Assembly (NCBI GenBank): GCA_038148895.1
Contig: JBBVGQ010000003.1
Direction: 5' to 3' (one strand)
Source: Tamlana sp038148895
GTDB taxonomy: Bacteria; Bacteroidota; Bacteroidia; Flavobacteriales; Flavobacteriaceae
Length of the DNA stretch: 64,000 bases
Of the stretch, positions 36,843 to 45,360 are shown in pieces (the stretch's first letter is position 1; each line of letters begins with the position of its first letter). The notes under the pieces are model-generated. The model was not told where the DNA came from. It searched no databases and saw only the letters and a list, made by a program, of their open reading frames with translations. The position numbers were made by a program, and so were the translations under genes.

Positions 36843-38999
36843 ATGAAAAAAATAAATCAGCTAATATTAATAATTCCTGTTCTCTTTACTATTTTTTCTT
36901 GTGCTAAAAAAGAAGAAAAGCCAAATAAAATTGACAGAAAGGCAGTAGTAACCAGACATAATGTAAAGATTTCGGAAGTAGACACCTTAGGTTCTTTAAA
37001 TGTGGGAAATGGCAAATTTTCATTTACAGTAGATGTTACAGGACTGCAAACATTCCCTGAGTTTTACAGTAATGGCGTACCGTTGGGTACGCAATCAGAA
37101 TGGGGTTGGCATACGTCGCCAAATACCCAGGATTTTAAACATGAAGAAACTTTAAAAGCCTATAATTTTAATGGAAACCCAAACAGTTTGTACGCCATCC
37201 AAAACAGAGAGGATAAACGGGCAATGGCCGCTGCCGATTATTTTAGGGCTAATCCACATCGACTTCAATTGGGTAATTTTGGATTGGAAATCCTTAAAAA
37301 GGATGGCTCAATAGCTCAACCTGAAGACATAAAAGCCATAAACCAAGAATTGAATTTATGGATAGGTAAAATTGAAAGCAACTTTACCGTTGAAGGTGTC
37401 CCTGTGAAAGTCATAACGTATGGTGATTCAAAAACCGATGGCATTTCTGCAAAAATAGAATCCGCTTTACTGAAAGAAAACCGATTGAAATTAAAGTTCA
37501 GGTTTCCTTATCCAACCAATGAATTTGCGGATAGAGGCACAAATTATTCACAAAGCGAAAAACACACTACTGAGGTTGATAACGAAAACGGAAACGCATT
37601 TATTTTCAGTAGAACATTGGATAATGATACATATTTTGTATCTGCCAAACTATCTTCAGAGGCCGAACTTTCAAAAATTAAAGACCATTATTATACCCTA
37701 TTACCGAATTCGGATGGAGATTTAGAAGTGACCGTTCAATTTTCAAAAGAAAAACCAAATTCTCCTTTGAATGATTTCAGTATTATTGAGCAAAACAGTA
37801 TCGCTCAGTGGGAGGAGTTTTGGTCGTCTGGTGGCGCTGTGGATTTTTCAGAGTGTACCGACCAAAGAGCTTTTGAGTTGGAACGCCGTGTGGTATTATC
37901 ACAATATTTAACACGTTCGCAATGTGCTGGGAATTATCCTGTGCAAGAAACCGGGTTAACCTATAACAGTTGGTATGGTAAACCGCACATGGAAATGTAC
38001 TGGTGGCATGGTGCACATTACCCGCTTTGGGGAAGAACCGATTTATTGGAAAACAGCATGCATTGGTATTTTGATGCTTTTGAGGGTGCCAAGGAAATTG
38101 CCCAACGACAAGGCTATAAAGGTGTGCGCTGGCAAAAAATGACCGACCACATCGGTGGAGAAGCACCATCTAATGTAGGGTCGTTTTTAATTTGGCAGCA
38201 ACCTCATGTTATTTATTTGGCCGAATTGATTTATAGAAACAACCCAAGTCAGGAAAATTTAGAAAGATACCAAAACTTAATTTTTGAAACTGCCGATTTT
38301 ATGGCTTCATTTCCCACATACGATACCGAAAATGACAGATATAATCTAGGAAAAGGAGTTATTCCAGCCCAAGAGTGCTTTGACAAAACGGAGACTTTTA
38401 ATCCACCAATGGAACTTTCCTATTGGAAATGGGGATTGGAAAAAGCCCAAGAATGGCGCAAAAGATTAGATTTAGAACCCAACAAAGAATGGCAAAAAAT
38501 AATTGATAAGCTGTCACCAATGGCACAAAAAGATGGTGTGTATTTAGTTGCAGAAAGTGTACCGAATTCATATTCGGAAACGAGCGAACACACCATTGAC
38601 CATCCTGCCGTTTTGGGTGCCATTAGCTATCTTCCTCAAAATAATTACATCGATATACCAGCAATGAACAGAACGTTTGATGTTGTTGATAAAGTTTGGA
38701 CATGGAACCACACTTGGGGTTGGGATTTTCCATTGGAATCCATGGCTGCTACCCGATTAAACAGGCCTAAAGACGCCATAAAAGCCTTGTTTAGGAATGA
38801 AATCACGAATACTTATTTGCCAAGTGGGCATAATTACCAAACGCCCAGATTAACGCTTTATCTACCAGGAAATGGTGGTTATCTTTCTGCCATAGCATTG
38901 ATGTGCGCCGGTTATGATGGCAATACCATTGAAAACCCAGGATTCCCAAAAGATGGTAATTGGAATGTGAAATGGGAAGGTTTAAAACCTATGCCTTAA
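36843..38999 (+). CDS. Unassigned (alpha/alpha)6-barrel glycosidase lipoprotein
   Basis: 718-aa lipoprotein, lipobox FSC. The N-terminal ~290 residues form a beta-sandwich (SLNVGNGKFSFTVDVTGLQTFPEFY), and residues ~300-700 look like a GH65/GH95-like six-hairpin barrel (RRVVLSQYLTRSQCAGN, GKPHMEMYWWHGAHYPLWGR in two helices, WTWNHTWGWDFPLESMAATRL, NGGYLSAIALMCAGYDG). Conserved acidic residues in HMEMYWWH and NRFDVV regions are candidates for catalysis, but I cannot assign a known family from memory with confidence. It follows the GH43-like gene by 44 nt. Its SGNH-, GH28- and galactanase-like neighbours point to removal of a terminal sugar such as L-fucose, L-rhamnose or unsaturated uronate from pectin. 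Confidence 0.65.
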   Translation: MKKINQLILIIPVLFTIFSCAKKEEKPNKIDRKAVVTRHNVKISEVDTLGSLNVGNGKFSFTVDVTGLQTFPEFYSNGVPLGTQSEWGWHTSPNTQDFKHEETLKAYNFNGNPNSLYAIQNREDKRAMAAADYFRANPHRLQLGNFGLEILKKDGSIAQPEDIKAINQELNLWIGKIESNFTVEGVPVKVITYGDSKTDGISAKIESALLKENRLKLKFRFPYPTNEFADRGTNYSQSEKHTTEVDNENGNAFIFSRTLDNDTYFVSAKLSSEAELSKIKDHYYTLLPNSDGDLEVTVQFSKEKPNSPLNDFSIIEQNSIAQWEEFWSSGGAVDFSECTDQRAFELERRVVLSQYLTRSQCAGNYPVQETGLTYNSWYGKPHMEMYWWHGAHYPLWGRTDLLENSMHWYFDAFEGAKEIAQRQGYKGVRWQKMTDHIGGEAPSNVGSFLIWQQPHVIYLAELIYRNNPSQENLERYQNLIFETADFMASFPTYDTENDRYNLGKGVIPAQECFDKTETFNPPMELSYWKWGLEKAQEWRKRLDLEPNKEWQKIIDKLSPMAQKDGVYLVAESVPNSYSETSEHTIDHPAVLGAISYLPQNNYIDIPAMNRTFDVVDKVWTWNHTWGWDFPLESMAATRLNRPKDAIKALFRNEITNTYLPSGHNYQTPRLTLYLPGNGGYLSAIALMCAGYDGNTIENPGFPKDGNWNVKWEGLKPMP

Positions 39000-39022
39000 A
39001 ATAAGTTATAAAACATTTGAAA

Positions 39023-39469
39023 ATGGTCGATAAGCAAGCTAAGTTTGACAAACTATTCAATCTGTTGAGTTTAACCAAAATCCAAACTGAACTGATTTCG
39101 GAATGTATTTCAATGAAAAATTCTATTCTGTTTTTTAATTGTTTTGATGGTAATCATAAGGTTGAAAAAGAACATATACTTAGCATTTATAAAATTAGAT
39201 ATAGGATAGAGAAAGAGAGACCAAGTAATCAATTTGTTATTGGATATGAGGACTTATTGCCAAATCTAGAAAAATCAAAATTAGAATTTATCAATATTTC
39301 TTCGGTTATGTCTGAAAAAGGAGGGTTTGTTGTGTTTTCTGACTATGAATACTCTGTATTTGTTGGAATTTTAAAATCTAATCGAAATTTAAGCGGGTTA
39401 AAGGAGCTTCAAAAAAGTTATGAATACAACAATAAATCGACAATATTTCAGAATGGGAGAATCAAATAA
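39023..39469 (+). CDS. Small hypothetical protein between glycosidase and AraC-type gene
   Basis: 149-aa protein from the ATG at 39023 (MVDKQAKFDKLFNLL); the frame extends two codons to a TTG. No signal peptide, membrane segment or known motif is seen. It is lysine- and asparagine-rich with alternating helix and strand (EFINISSVMSEKGGFVVFSDYEYSVFVGIL). It has no recognisable family. The gap to the upstream gene is 23 nt, so it may be co-transcribed. Coding is supported only by length, position and plausible composition; it might be a decayed or recently acquired gene. Confidence 0.45.
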   Translation: MVDKQAKFDKLFNLLSLTKIQTELISECISMKNSILFFNCFDGNHKVEKEHILSIYKIRYRIEKERPSNQFVIGYEDLLPNLEKSKLEFINISSVMSEKGGFVVFSDYEYSVFVGILKSNRNLSGLKELQKSYEYNNKSTIFQNGRIK

Positions 39470-39538
39470 AAAGACATATTGATATTATTTTTGCCTATTA
39501 ACTTAAATAAGTTACTTTTAGGTCATAATAATATATCA

Positions 39539-40405
39539 ATGAAACTTCATCTGCTAGACCGAAGCAACCTTTCCAACAGTTCGTTTACCACCAAAGTAAA
39601 CGAGTATCCTTATTTTTTAAAAATATGGCATTACCATCCTGAATTGGAATTGGTTGTAGTTTTAAAAAGTGAAGGCACTTGTTTTGTTGGTGACAGTGTG
39701 GAAAAATTTGGCATAGGTGATATTGTTTTAATCGGAAAAGATTTGCCGCATATGTGGTTAAACGATGAAGGCTATTTTCAACAATCTTCAAAAGAAACAG
39801 CCAAAGCCATAGCTATTCATTTTAAACAGGATTACTTGGGTCCCAAGTTTTTTGAAACCCCAGAGATGATTCATATTTTGGAACTGTTTGAACGTGCCCG
39901 TTTCGGCATTAAATTCTTAAATATTAACAAAAATCTAATAACCGATATTCAAAATATGCTGGAGCTAAAAGGCTTTGAAAAAACAATGGCTTTTCTCAAT
40001 ATACTCAACAGTTTGACAAAACATAAAGACACGAAACGGCTTTCCAGTCCGGGTTTTGTTAACTCTTTTCAAACTTCAAAAAGTGACACGCAAGATATAG
40101 TTCACGCCTATATTTTTAAGAATTTTAATCAAGACATCACATTAAATAAAGCGGCCGAAATTGCCCATATGAATCCTTCTGCTTTTAGTAGATATTTTAA
40201 AAGAATAAACCAAAAAACATTCTCACGGTACGTTACGGAAATTCGCATTGGTTACGCCTGTAAATTGCTATTGGAAAACAAATACAACATCTCTGCAATT
40301 TGCTATGATTCAGGTTTTAAAAACATTTCCAATTTTAACAGACAGTTCAAGCTCATCATGAACTGCACGCCTTCGGAATATGTTGATAAACATAAGAAGG
40401 AATAA
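39539..40405 (+). CDS. AraC-family transcriptional regulator with cupin sensor domain
   Basis: 288-aa DNA-binding regulator from the ATG at 39539 (the longer frame starts with TTG). Residues ~5-130 are a cupin-like sugar-sensing domain (WHYHPELELVVVL, GDIVLIGKDLPHMWL). The C-terminal ~100 residues hold two AraC helix-turn-helix motifs (LNKAAEIAHMNPSAFSRYFKR and ISAICYDSGFKNISNFNRQFK, the second being the conserved AraC recognition segment). AraC proteins bind direct repeats with one-helical-turn half-sites near -35, exactly the layout of the shared operator at three promoters here, so it is the best candidate activator of this locus. It lies downstream of the plus-strand enzyme operon (69-nt gap). 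Confidence 0.92.
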   Translation: MKLHLLDRSNLSNSSFTTKVNEYPYFLKIWHYHPELELVVVLKSEGTCFVGDSVEKFGIGDIVLIGKDLPHMWLNDEGYFQQSSKETAKAIAIHFKQDYLGPKFFETPEMIHILELFERARFGIKFLNINKNLITDIQNMLELKGFEKTMAFLNILNSLTKHKDTKRLSSPGFVNSFQTSKSDTQDIVHAYIFKNFNQDITLNKAAEIAHMNPSAFSRYFKRINQKTFSRYVTEIRIGYACKLLLENKYNISAICYDSGFKNISNFNRQFKLIMNCTPSEYVDKHKKE

Positions 40406-40554
40406 AAATAGCTCATTATAAATTGCTTCATATTTCAATATTGAATTATAAAAGCAAAAAAAGTATCACATAAAATCAATTATTAGGAAGATTTTCAATC
40501 TTTTTCAAGCTAATATTGTAACTTGATATTCTGCTAAATTAAAACTAAACTAAC

Positions 40555-41334
40555 ATGTCTAAATTCAGTTTAAAAAATAAAGTTGCCGTTGTTACCGGAG
40601 GTGGAAGTGGTATTGGCGAGGCTATTTCGTTGACCTTTGCCCAACAGGGTGCCAAGGTTCATATTCTCGATTTCAATTTGGAAGCGGCCGAACATGTTGT
40701 TTCTGAAATCAAACAACTTGGAGCTTCAGCAGAAGCCCACAAATGTGATGTTTCAAATCAAAAAAATGTTTTTGAAGTCATTAATGGTATTTTGAAAACT
40801 GAACACATAAACATCTTAGTAAATAACGCCGGTATTGCCCATGTTGGTAATATTGAGGCTGTTGAAGAAGCTGATTTAGATCGACTTTATGATGTTAACA
40901 TCAAAGGTGTCTACAACTGCTTAAAAGCAGTAATTCCATCCATGAAAAGTCATGGTGGCGGCGTGATTTTGAATCTAGCATCCATTGCTTCTTCAATTGG
41001 GCTAAGCGATCGTTTTGCCTATTCCATGACCAAAGGAGCTGTTTTAACCATGACCTATTCTGTGGCTAAAGATTATATTAACGACGGTATTCGTTGCAAC
41101 TGTATTGCTCCCGGGCGCGTGCATACGCCTTTTGTTGATGGCTTTATAAGTAAAAATTACCCAGGAAGAGAAGCAGAAATGTTTGAAAAACTATCTAAAA
41201 CACAACCTATTGGACGTATGGGCAGTACACAGGAAATGGCAGATTTAGTACTGTTCTTGTGCTCTGATGAAGCTGGCTTCATTACAGGTTCAAACTATGC
41301 CATTGATGGTGGATTTGTAACACTAAACGGATAA
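40555..41334 (+). CDS. SDR oxidoreductase, likely 2-keto-3-deoxy-L-fuconate/rhamnonate dehydrogenase
   Basis: Classical short-chain dehydrogenase, 259 aa. NAD-binding TGGGSGIGE (residues ~15-23), NNAG (~90), catalytic Ser in LNLASIAS and YSMTK (Tyr-x3-Lys) are all intact; RCNCIAPGRVHTP is typical. It precedes an FAH-family hydrolase by 29 nt and lutABC, the order of the oxidative L-fucose and L-rhamnose routes, so oxidation of a 2-keto-3-deoxy-sugar acid to the 2,4-diketo acid is the best fit. Related SDRs also include KduD (2-keto-3-deoxygluconate side of pectin use), which cannot be excluded. No copy of the shared operator was found in the 149-bp upstream gap. Confidence 0.82.
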   Translation: MSKFSLKNKVAVVTGGGSGIGEAISLTFAQQGAKVHILDFNLEAAEHVVSEIKQLGASAEAHKCDVSNQKNVFEVINGILKTEHINILVNNAGIAHVGNIEAVEEADLDRLYDVNIKGVYNCLKAVIPSMKSHGGGVILNLASIASSIGLSDRFAYSMTKGAVLTMTYSVAKDYINDGIRCNCIAPGRVHTPFVDGFISKNYPGREAEMFEKLSKTQPIGRMGSTQEMADLVLFLCSDEAGFITGSNYAIDGGFVTLNG

Positions 41335-41363
41335 TCATTCAAAATATAAAACGAAACAGATAT

Positions 41364-42221
41364 ATGAAACTAATACGATTTGGAAAAGCTGGACAGGAAA
41401 AACCCGGTGTTCAATTGGCAAATGGAACAAAAATAGATGTTTCTGCCTTCGGAATGGATTACAATGAAAAATTCTTCGGAAACGATGGCATTGAAAAATT
41501 AAAAACATGGTTGGAATCCAATCAGTCCAACTGTCCAGAAATAGACGATAATGTGCGTTTGGGAGCTCCTTTAACCAGACCTTCAAAAATAGTTTGTATT
41601 GGCTTGAACTATGCGCAACACGCCGCTGAAGCCGGAATGGAAGTACCCAAAGAACCAGTTTTGTTCTTTAAATCCACCACGGCTATGGTTGGACCCAATG
41701 ATGATATTATGTTGCCAAAAAATAGTACAAAAACAGATTGGGAAGTAGAACTTTCAATCGTTATTGGCAAAAAAACGTCGTATATTGAAGAAGATGAAGT
41801 TTTCGACCATATTGCAGGTTACGTTTTGCACAACGATGTAAGCGAGCGTGCATTTCAAATTGAACGTTCAGGGCAATGGTGCAAAGGAAAGGGATGCGAC
41901 ACCTTCGCCCCTGTTGGCCCTTTCATTGCCACTACAGATGAAATTCCAGACCCTAACAATCTGAATTTATGGTTGAAATTGAATGGTGAAATTATGCAAA
42001 ACAGTTCAACTTCCGATTTTATTTTCAACGTGCAACAATCGGTTAGTCATATCAGTCAATTCATGACCTTGCTTCCCGGGGATATAATTTCTACGGGAAC
42101 ACCATTTGGTGTCGGTTTGGGTCTTAATCCTCCTGTTTACTTAAAAGCTGGAGATGTCGTAGAATTAGGTATTGAAGGTTTAGGAACCTCAAAACAAAAG
42201 GTAGTTCCTTTTAAAAAGTAA
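41364..42221 (+). CDS. FAH-family hydrolase, likely 2,4-diketo-3-deoxy-L-fuconate/rhamnonate hydrolase
   Basis: 285-aa fumarylacetoacetate-hydrolase-fold enzyme. The family signatures KIVCIGLNYAQHAAEAG, PVLFFKSTTAMVGP, DWEVELSIVIGK (metal-binding Glu/Asp), NDVSERAFQIER and GDIISTGTPFGVG are all present. In the oxidative L-fucose and L-rhamnose routes this family cleaves the 2,4-diketo-3-deoxy acid into pyruvate and L-lactate. That reading is strengthened by lutABC starting 51 nt downstream, which would oxidise the L-lactate. Length is standard. Substrate stereochemistry (fuco or rhamno) cannot be read from sequence. Confidence 0.87.
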   Translation: MKLIRFGKAGQEKPGVQLANGTKIDVSAFGMDYNEKFFGNDGIEKLKTWLESNQSNCPEIDDNVRLGAPLTRPSKIVCIGLNYAQHAAEAGMEVPKEPVLFFKSTTAMVGPNDDIMLPKNSTKTDWEVELSIVIGKKTSYIEEDEVFDHIAGYVLHNDVSERAFQIERSGQWCKGKGCDTFAPVGPFIATTDEIPDPNNLNLWLKLNGEIMQNSSTSDFIFNVQQSVSHISQFMTLLPGDIISTGTPFGVGLGLNPPVYLKAGDVVELGIEGLGTSKQKVVPFKK

Positions 42222-42233
42222 GCTCATTCCGAG

Positions 42234-42268
42234 ACCAGAAACCAAAAACCAAAAACCAGAAACCAGAT
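42234..42268. repeat. Heptanucleotide tandem repeat just upstream of lutA
   Basis: Five tandem 7-bp units, ACCAGAA, ACCAAAA, ACCAAAA, ACCAGAA, ACCAGAT, end 3 nt before the lutA ATG at 42272. The repeat covers the ribosome-binding region. It is non-coding and lies between the FAH gene and lutA. Repeat-number changes could alter leader spacing and expression. Confidence 0.7.
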
Positions 42269-42271
42269 AAA

Positions 42272-43009
42272 ATGAAAGTAGGACTATTCATTCCGTGTTA
42301 TATCAATCAATTGTATCCTCAAGTTGGGCAAGCCACCTTGGAACTTCTTGAAAAATTGAACGTAGAAGTAGTTTATCCATCAGGACAAACCTGTTGCGGA
42401 CAGCCCATGGCGAATTCGGGTTACGAATCGGAATCTGTTGGCGCTTGCCACCATTTTGTGAATAATTTCAAGGATTTTGATTACATTGTAACACCCTCCG
42501 GAAGCTGTGCCTATCATGTAAAAAAGCATTACAACATTATTCCCCAAACCGATGATGTCACAAAAGTACGGAACAATGTTTATGAGCTTTGCGATTTTAT
42601 TTTAAACGTTTTAAAAGTGAAAGATTTGGGTGCTTCTTTTCCGCATAAAGTTGGCGTGCACAAAAGCTGCCACGGACTTAGAGGCTTGCGTTTGGGATCG
42701 TGCTCAGAACGCGTCACTCCTGAATATTCATACATAGAAGAATTACTGAAAGAAGTAAAAGGTGTTGAATTAATGCCCATAAAACGAAGTGATGAATGCT
42801 GTGGCTTTGGCGGAACCTTTGCCGTTACTGAGGAAGCCGTTTCTGTAAAAATGGGAAAAGACAAAATTAAAGATCATCTGGAAAGTGGCGTTGAAGTGAT
42901 TACGGCAACCGACACCTCTTGTTTAATGCATTTGGAAGGTTTGGTAACCCGAAACAAACAGCCGCTTAAAATCCTTCATATCGCCGAAATTTTAAATAGC
43001 AACCTTTAA
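42272..43009 (+). CDS. lutA: L-lactate utilization protein LutA (CCG-domain)
   Basis: 245-aa subunit of the iron-sulfur L-lactate oxidase complex LutABC, which converts L-lactate to pyruvate. Two cysteine-rich CCG-type domains: first with GQTCCGQPMANSGY and CHHFV, second with KSCHGLRG and DECCGFGGTFAV. Length and motifs match Bacillus LutA and related (Fe-S)-binding proteins. The upstream FAH-family enzyme is expected to release L-lactate, so the placement makes metabolic sense. It is followed by lutB (16-nt gap). Confidence 0.93.
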   Translation: MKVGLFIPCYINQLYPQVGQATLELLEKLNVEVVYPSGQTCCGQPMANSGYESESVGACHHFVNNFKDFDYIVTPSGSCAYHVKKHYNIIPQTDDVTKVRNNVYELCDFILNVLKVKDLGASFPHKVGVHKSCHGLRGLRLGSCSERVTPEYSYIEELLKEVKGVELMPIKRSDECCGFGGTFAVTEEAVSVKMGKDKIKDHLESGVEVITATDTSCLMHLEGLVTRNKQPLKILHIAEILNSNL

Positions 43010-43025
43010 TTCCAACCATTAAATT

Positions 43026-44399
43026 ATGAGCCATCCACAATTAGCAAGCATATTTAATAAAGACGAAAAGAAAGTTAATTGGCACGACAAAGCCCTTTGG
43101 TTTGTGCGCCATAAACGCGATATGTCGGTTCACCATGTGCAAGGTTGGGAAGAATTACGAAATTTGGGGCATGGTATAAAAGCCCATATGCTTTCAAATT
43201 TGAATTCTTATTTAGAGGAATTTGAGGCCAATGCCAAAAAAAATGGTGTAGAGGTACATTGGGCAGCTACTGCTGAGGAGCATAACCAAATTGTCCATAA
43301 AATTTTAAGAGAAAACAATGCCAAAAAGGTTGTAAAAAGTAAATCGATGCTAACTGAAGAGTGTCATTTAAACCCTTATTTGGAAGCCGATGGTATTGAA
43401 GTGGTCGATACCGATTTAGGTGAACGCATCGTGCAATTGGCCAAAGAGCCACCCAGTCATATTGTATTGCCAGCAATCCATAAAAATAAACATGAGGTTG
43501 ACGAACTTTTTCAGGAGCATTTGGGTACTAAACCCTGTGATGGCGACCCGCAATATTTAACAGGAGAAGCGCGAAAGCATCTAAGACAAAAGTTTATTGA
43601 GGCAGATGCAGCCATTACTGGTGTTAATTTCGCCATTGCTGAAACTGGTGGCTTTGTAGTATGCACCAACGAAGGAAATGCTGATATGGGCGCACATATC
43701 GCTCCCATTCACATTGCTTGCATGGGTGTTGAAAAAATTATCCCAAAACTAGAGCATTTGGGAGTATTTTTAAGATTATTGGCGCGCTCGGCAACAGGGC
43801 AACCTGTAACCACTTATTCGTCACATTTTAAAAAACCAAAAGCAGATAAGAAAATGCACATTGTCATTGTGGACAATGGCCGTTCAGAACAATTAAGCAG
43901 ACCCGATTTTAGGGCTTCACTGCATTGCATCCGTTGTGGTGCCTGTATGAATACCTGCCCCATTTACAGACGTAGTGGTGGCCATAGTTACGATGCTACC
44001 ATACCTGGGCCAATTGGTTCCATTTTATCGCCTGGTAAAGATTTAACAAAACACAGTTCATTGCCCTTTGCCTCTACTCTTTGCGGGTCTTGCAGCGATG
44101 TCTGCCCCGTAAAGATTGATATCCATTCACAATTGTACAAATGGCGCCAAATTATCACTAAAAACACCCCTCAGCCTTTTATAAAAAAGAAATCCATGCA
44201 AATGATGGGCAACATATTTGCTAAACCCAAAAAGTTTGAAAAAGTTGGAAAAATAGCCCGTTGGTCACTCAGGAATCTGCCAAAATCGCTTATTAATTCC
44301 AAACCTAACGCTTGGGGAAAAGCCAGAGACCTTCCCGAAGGTCCGAAACAGAGCTTTGATGAATGGTATAACGAAAGGCAACAAAACAAAAACAATTAA
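43026..44399 (+). CDS. lutB: L-lactate utilization protein LutB (ferredoxin-type)
   Basis: 457-aa iron-sulfur protein of the L-lactate oxidation complex. The LUD-type N-terminal part has KVVKSKSMLTEECHLNPYLE and ITGVNFAIAETGGFVVCTNEGN. Residues ~295-360 hold two cysteine clusters, CIRCGACMNTCPIYRR and CGSCSDVCP, typical for two [4Fe-4S] clusters. All Cys are present. It lies 16 nt after lutA and 3 nt before lutC, as in other LutABC operons. Confidence 0.94.
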   Translation: MSHPQLASIFNKDEKKVNWHDKALWFVRHKRDMSVHHVQGWEELRNLGHGIKAHMLSNLNSYLEEFEANAKKNGVEVHWAATAEEHNQIVHKILRENNAKKVVKSKSMLTEECHLNPYLEADGIEVVDTDLGERIVQLAKEPPSHIVLPAIHKNKHEVDELFQEHLGTKPCDGDPQYLTGEARKHLRQKFIEADAAITGVNFAIAETGGFVVCTNEGNADMGAHIAPIHIACMGVEKIIPKLEHLGVFLRLLARSATGQPVTTYSSHFKKPKADKKMHIVIVDNGRSEQLSRPDFRASLHCIRCGACMNTCPIYRRSGGHSYDATIPGPIGSILSPGKDLTKHSSLPFASTLCGSCSDVCPVKIDIHSQLYKWRQIITKNTPQPFIKKKSMQMMGNIFAKPKKFEKVGKIARWSLRNLPKSLINSKPNAWGKARDLPEGPKQSFDEWYNERQQNKNN

Positions 44400-44402
44400 G
44401 TT

Positions 44403-44993
44403 ATGGGAAGTAGAGCAAAAATATTGGCCAAAATAAAGGCCAATAAACCAGATTCATTAGAATTACCACATATAGACCCTTCAATTTTTGACGAAGGTTT
44501 AAATCTCGTACAAGAGTTTACCAAAAAAGTGGAAGTTGTGGGTGGTAATGTGCGTGAAATCAAATCGAACATTGATGCTATTTCTCAGGTTAAAACATTG
44601 TTTCCTGATGTAAAGGTTAACTTTTCAACTTTGGAAAATACTAAAGATTTTAACACTTTAGATTTATCCAGCATTAAAAGTCCACAGGACTTAGAAGATT
44701 TAGATATTTTAATTTTAGAAAGCGATTTGGCCGTGGCCGAAAATGGTGCGGTTTGGGTGGCAGATAGCCAACTTCCGTTTCGCGTTTTACCGTTTATAAC
44801 CAAACATTTGGTTTTGGTAGTTTCCAAAAAACACATTGTACCTTATATGCACCAAGCCTATCTAAAACTGAACAATGCACCAACCGATTTTGGCGTGTTT
44901 ATTTCTGGGCCATCAAAAACGGCTGATATTGAGCAGTCATTGGTTATTGGGGCGCACGGTGCTTTAAGCTTGACGGTATTTTTAAAATTTTAA
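44403..44993 (+). CDS. lutC: L-lactate utilization protein LutC (LUD domain)
   Basis: 196-aa third subunit of LutABC. The LUD-domain signature is visible in the second half: DLAVAENGAVWV, PFITKHLVLVVSKKHIVPYMHQAY, FISGPSKTADIEQSLVIGAHG. Short N-terminal helical region (MGSRAKILAKIKANK). Ends in a hairpin shared with the convergent mutarotase gene, only 13 nt away. Partners and pathway as for lutA. Confidence 0.92.
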   Translation: MGSRAKILAKIKANKPDSLELPHIDPSIFDEGLNLVQEFTKKVEVVGGNVREIKSNIDAISQVKTLFPDVKVNFSTLENTKDFNTLDLSSIKSPQDLEDLDILILESDLAVAENGAVWVADSQLPFRVLPFITKHLVLVVSKKHIVPYMHQAYLKLNNAPTDFGVFISGPSKTADIEQSLVIGAHGALSLTVFLKF

Positions 44994-45019
44994 TGCTTTC
45001 AGTTTTTCAAAGCTTAAAA
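44988..45019. terminator. Bidirectional hairpin between convergent lutC and mutarotase genes
   Basis: TTTTAATGCTTT (44988-44999) and AAAGCTTAAAA (45009-45019) can pair with one bulged base around a 9-nt loop. The hairpin covers both stop codons. It is AT-rich with U tracts on both sides, so it could terminate in both directions. Its strength is modest. Confidence 0.4.
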
Positions 45020-45348
45020 ATACGTTCCATGGCCACCCATTTTTCGCCATCTTTAGCCCAAGGAATAGCTTCTTGAAAATTCCACATTAAGTTTTCCCAT
45101 TCTTGTACTTTTGGGTTTTCAGCATCCATTCTGGCCTTTCGTTCAGGGCTAAAAGTATCATCAACTTCCATTATCATAAACAGGCGATTTCCTGTCAAGT
45201 AAATTTGCATGTCAATAATTCCTGCATCTTTAATACTTTGGGTTATTTCTGGCCATGCATTTTCGGCTTTGTGATGCTTTTTGTAGTCTTCTATAAGCTT
45301 GGAATCATTTTTTAAATCGCAGGTGTAGCAATACCGTTTGGTTTTCAT
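45007..45348 (-). CDS. RhaM-family L-rhamnose/L-fucose mutarotase
   Basis: 113-aa cytoplasmic sugar mutarotase of the RhaM type (DUF718), which interconverts anomers of L-rhamnose or, in fucose operons, L-fucose. Motifs: YCYTCDLKNDSKLIEDYKKHH (in two helical parts), MQIYLTGNRLFMIMEVDD and W-NLMW-FQEAIPWAKDGEKW. Slightly longer than the E. coli protein (~104 aa). It is the last gene of the long minus-strand operon, 12 nt after fucP. Adjacent FucP and the L-fucose-dehydrogenase-like SDR favour L-fucose as substrate, while RhaT further upstream would favour L-rhamnose. Confidence 0.88.
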   Translation of the reverse strand: MKTKRYCYTCDLKNDSKLIEDYKKHHKAENAWPEITQSIKDAGIIDMQIYLTGNRLFMIMEVDDTFSPERKARMDAENPKVQEWENLMWNFQEAIPWAKDGEKWVAMERIFKL

Positions 45349-45360
45349 GTCACTGCAATT

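Noticed and set aside
37783..38169. 128-aa open frame on the minus strand
   Set aside because: It lies fully within the well-supported plus-strand six-hairpin lipoprotein gene, and its Cys/His-rich translation resembles no family; it is a shadow frame.
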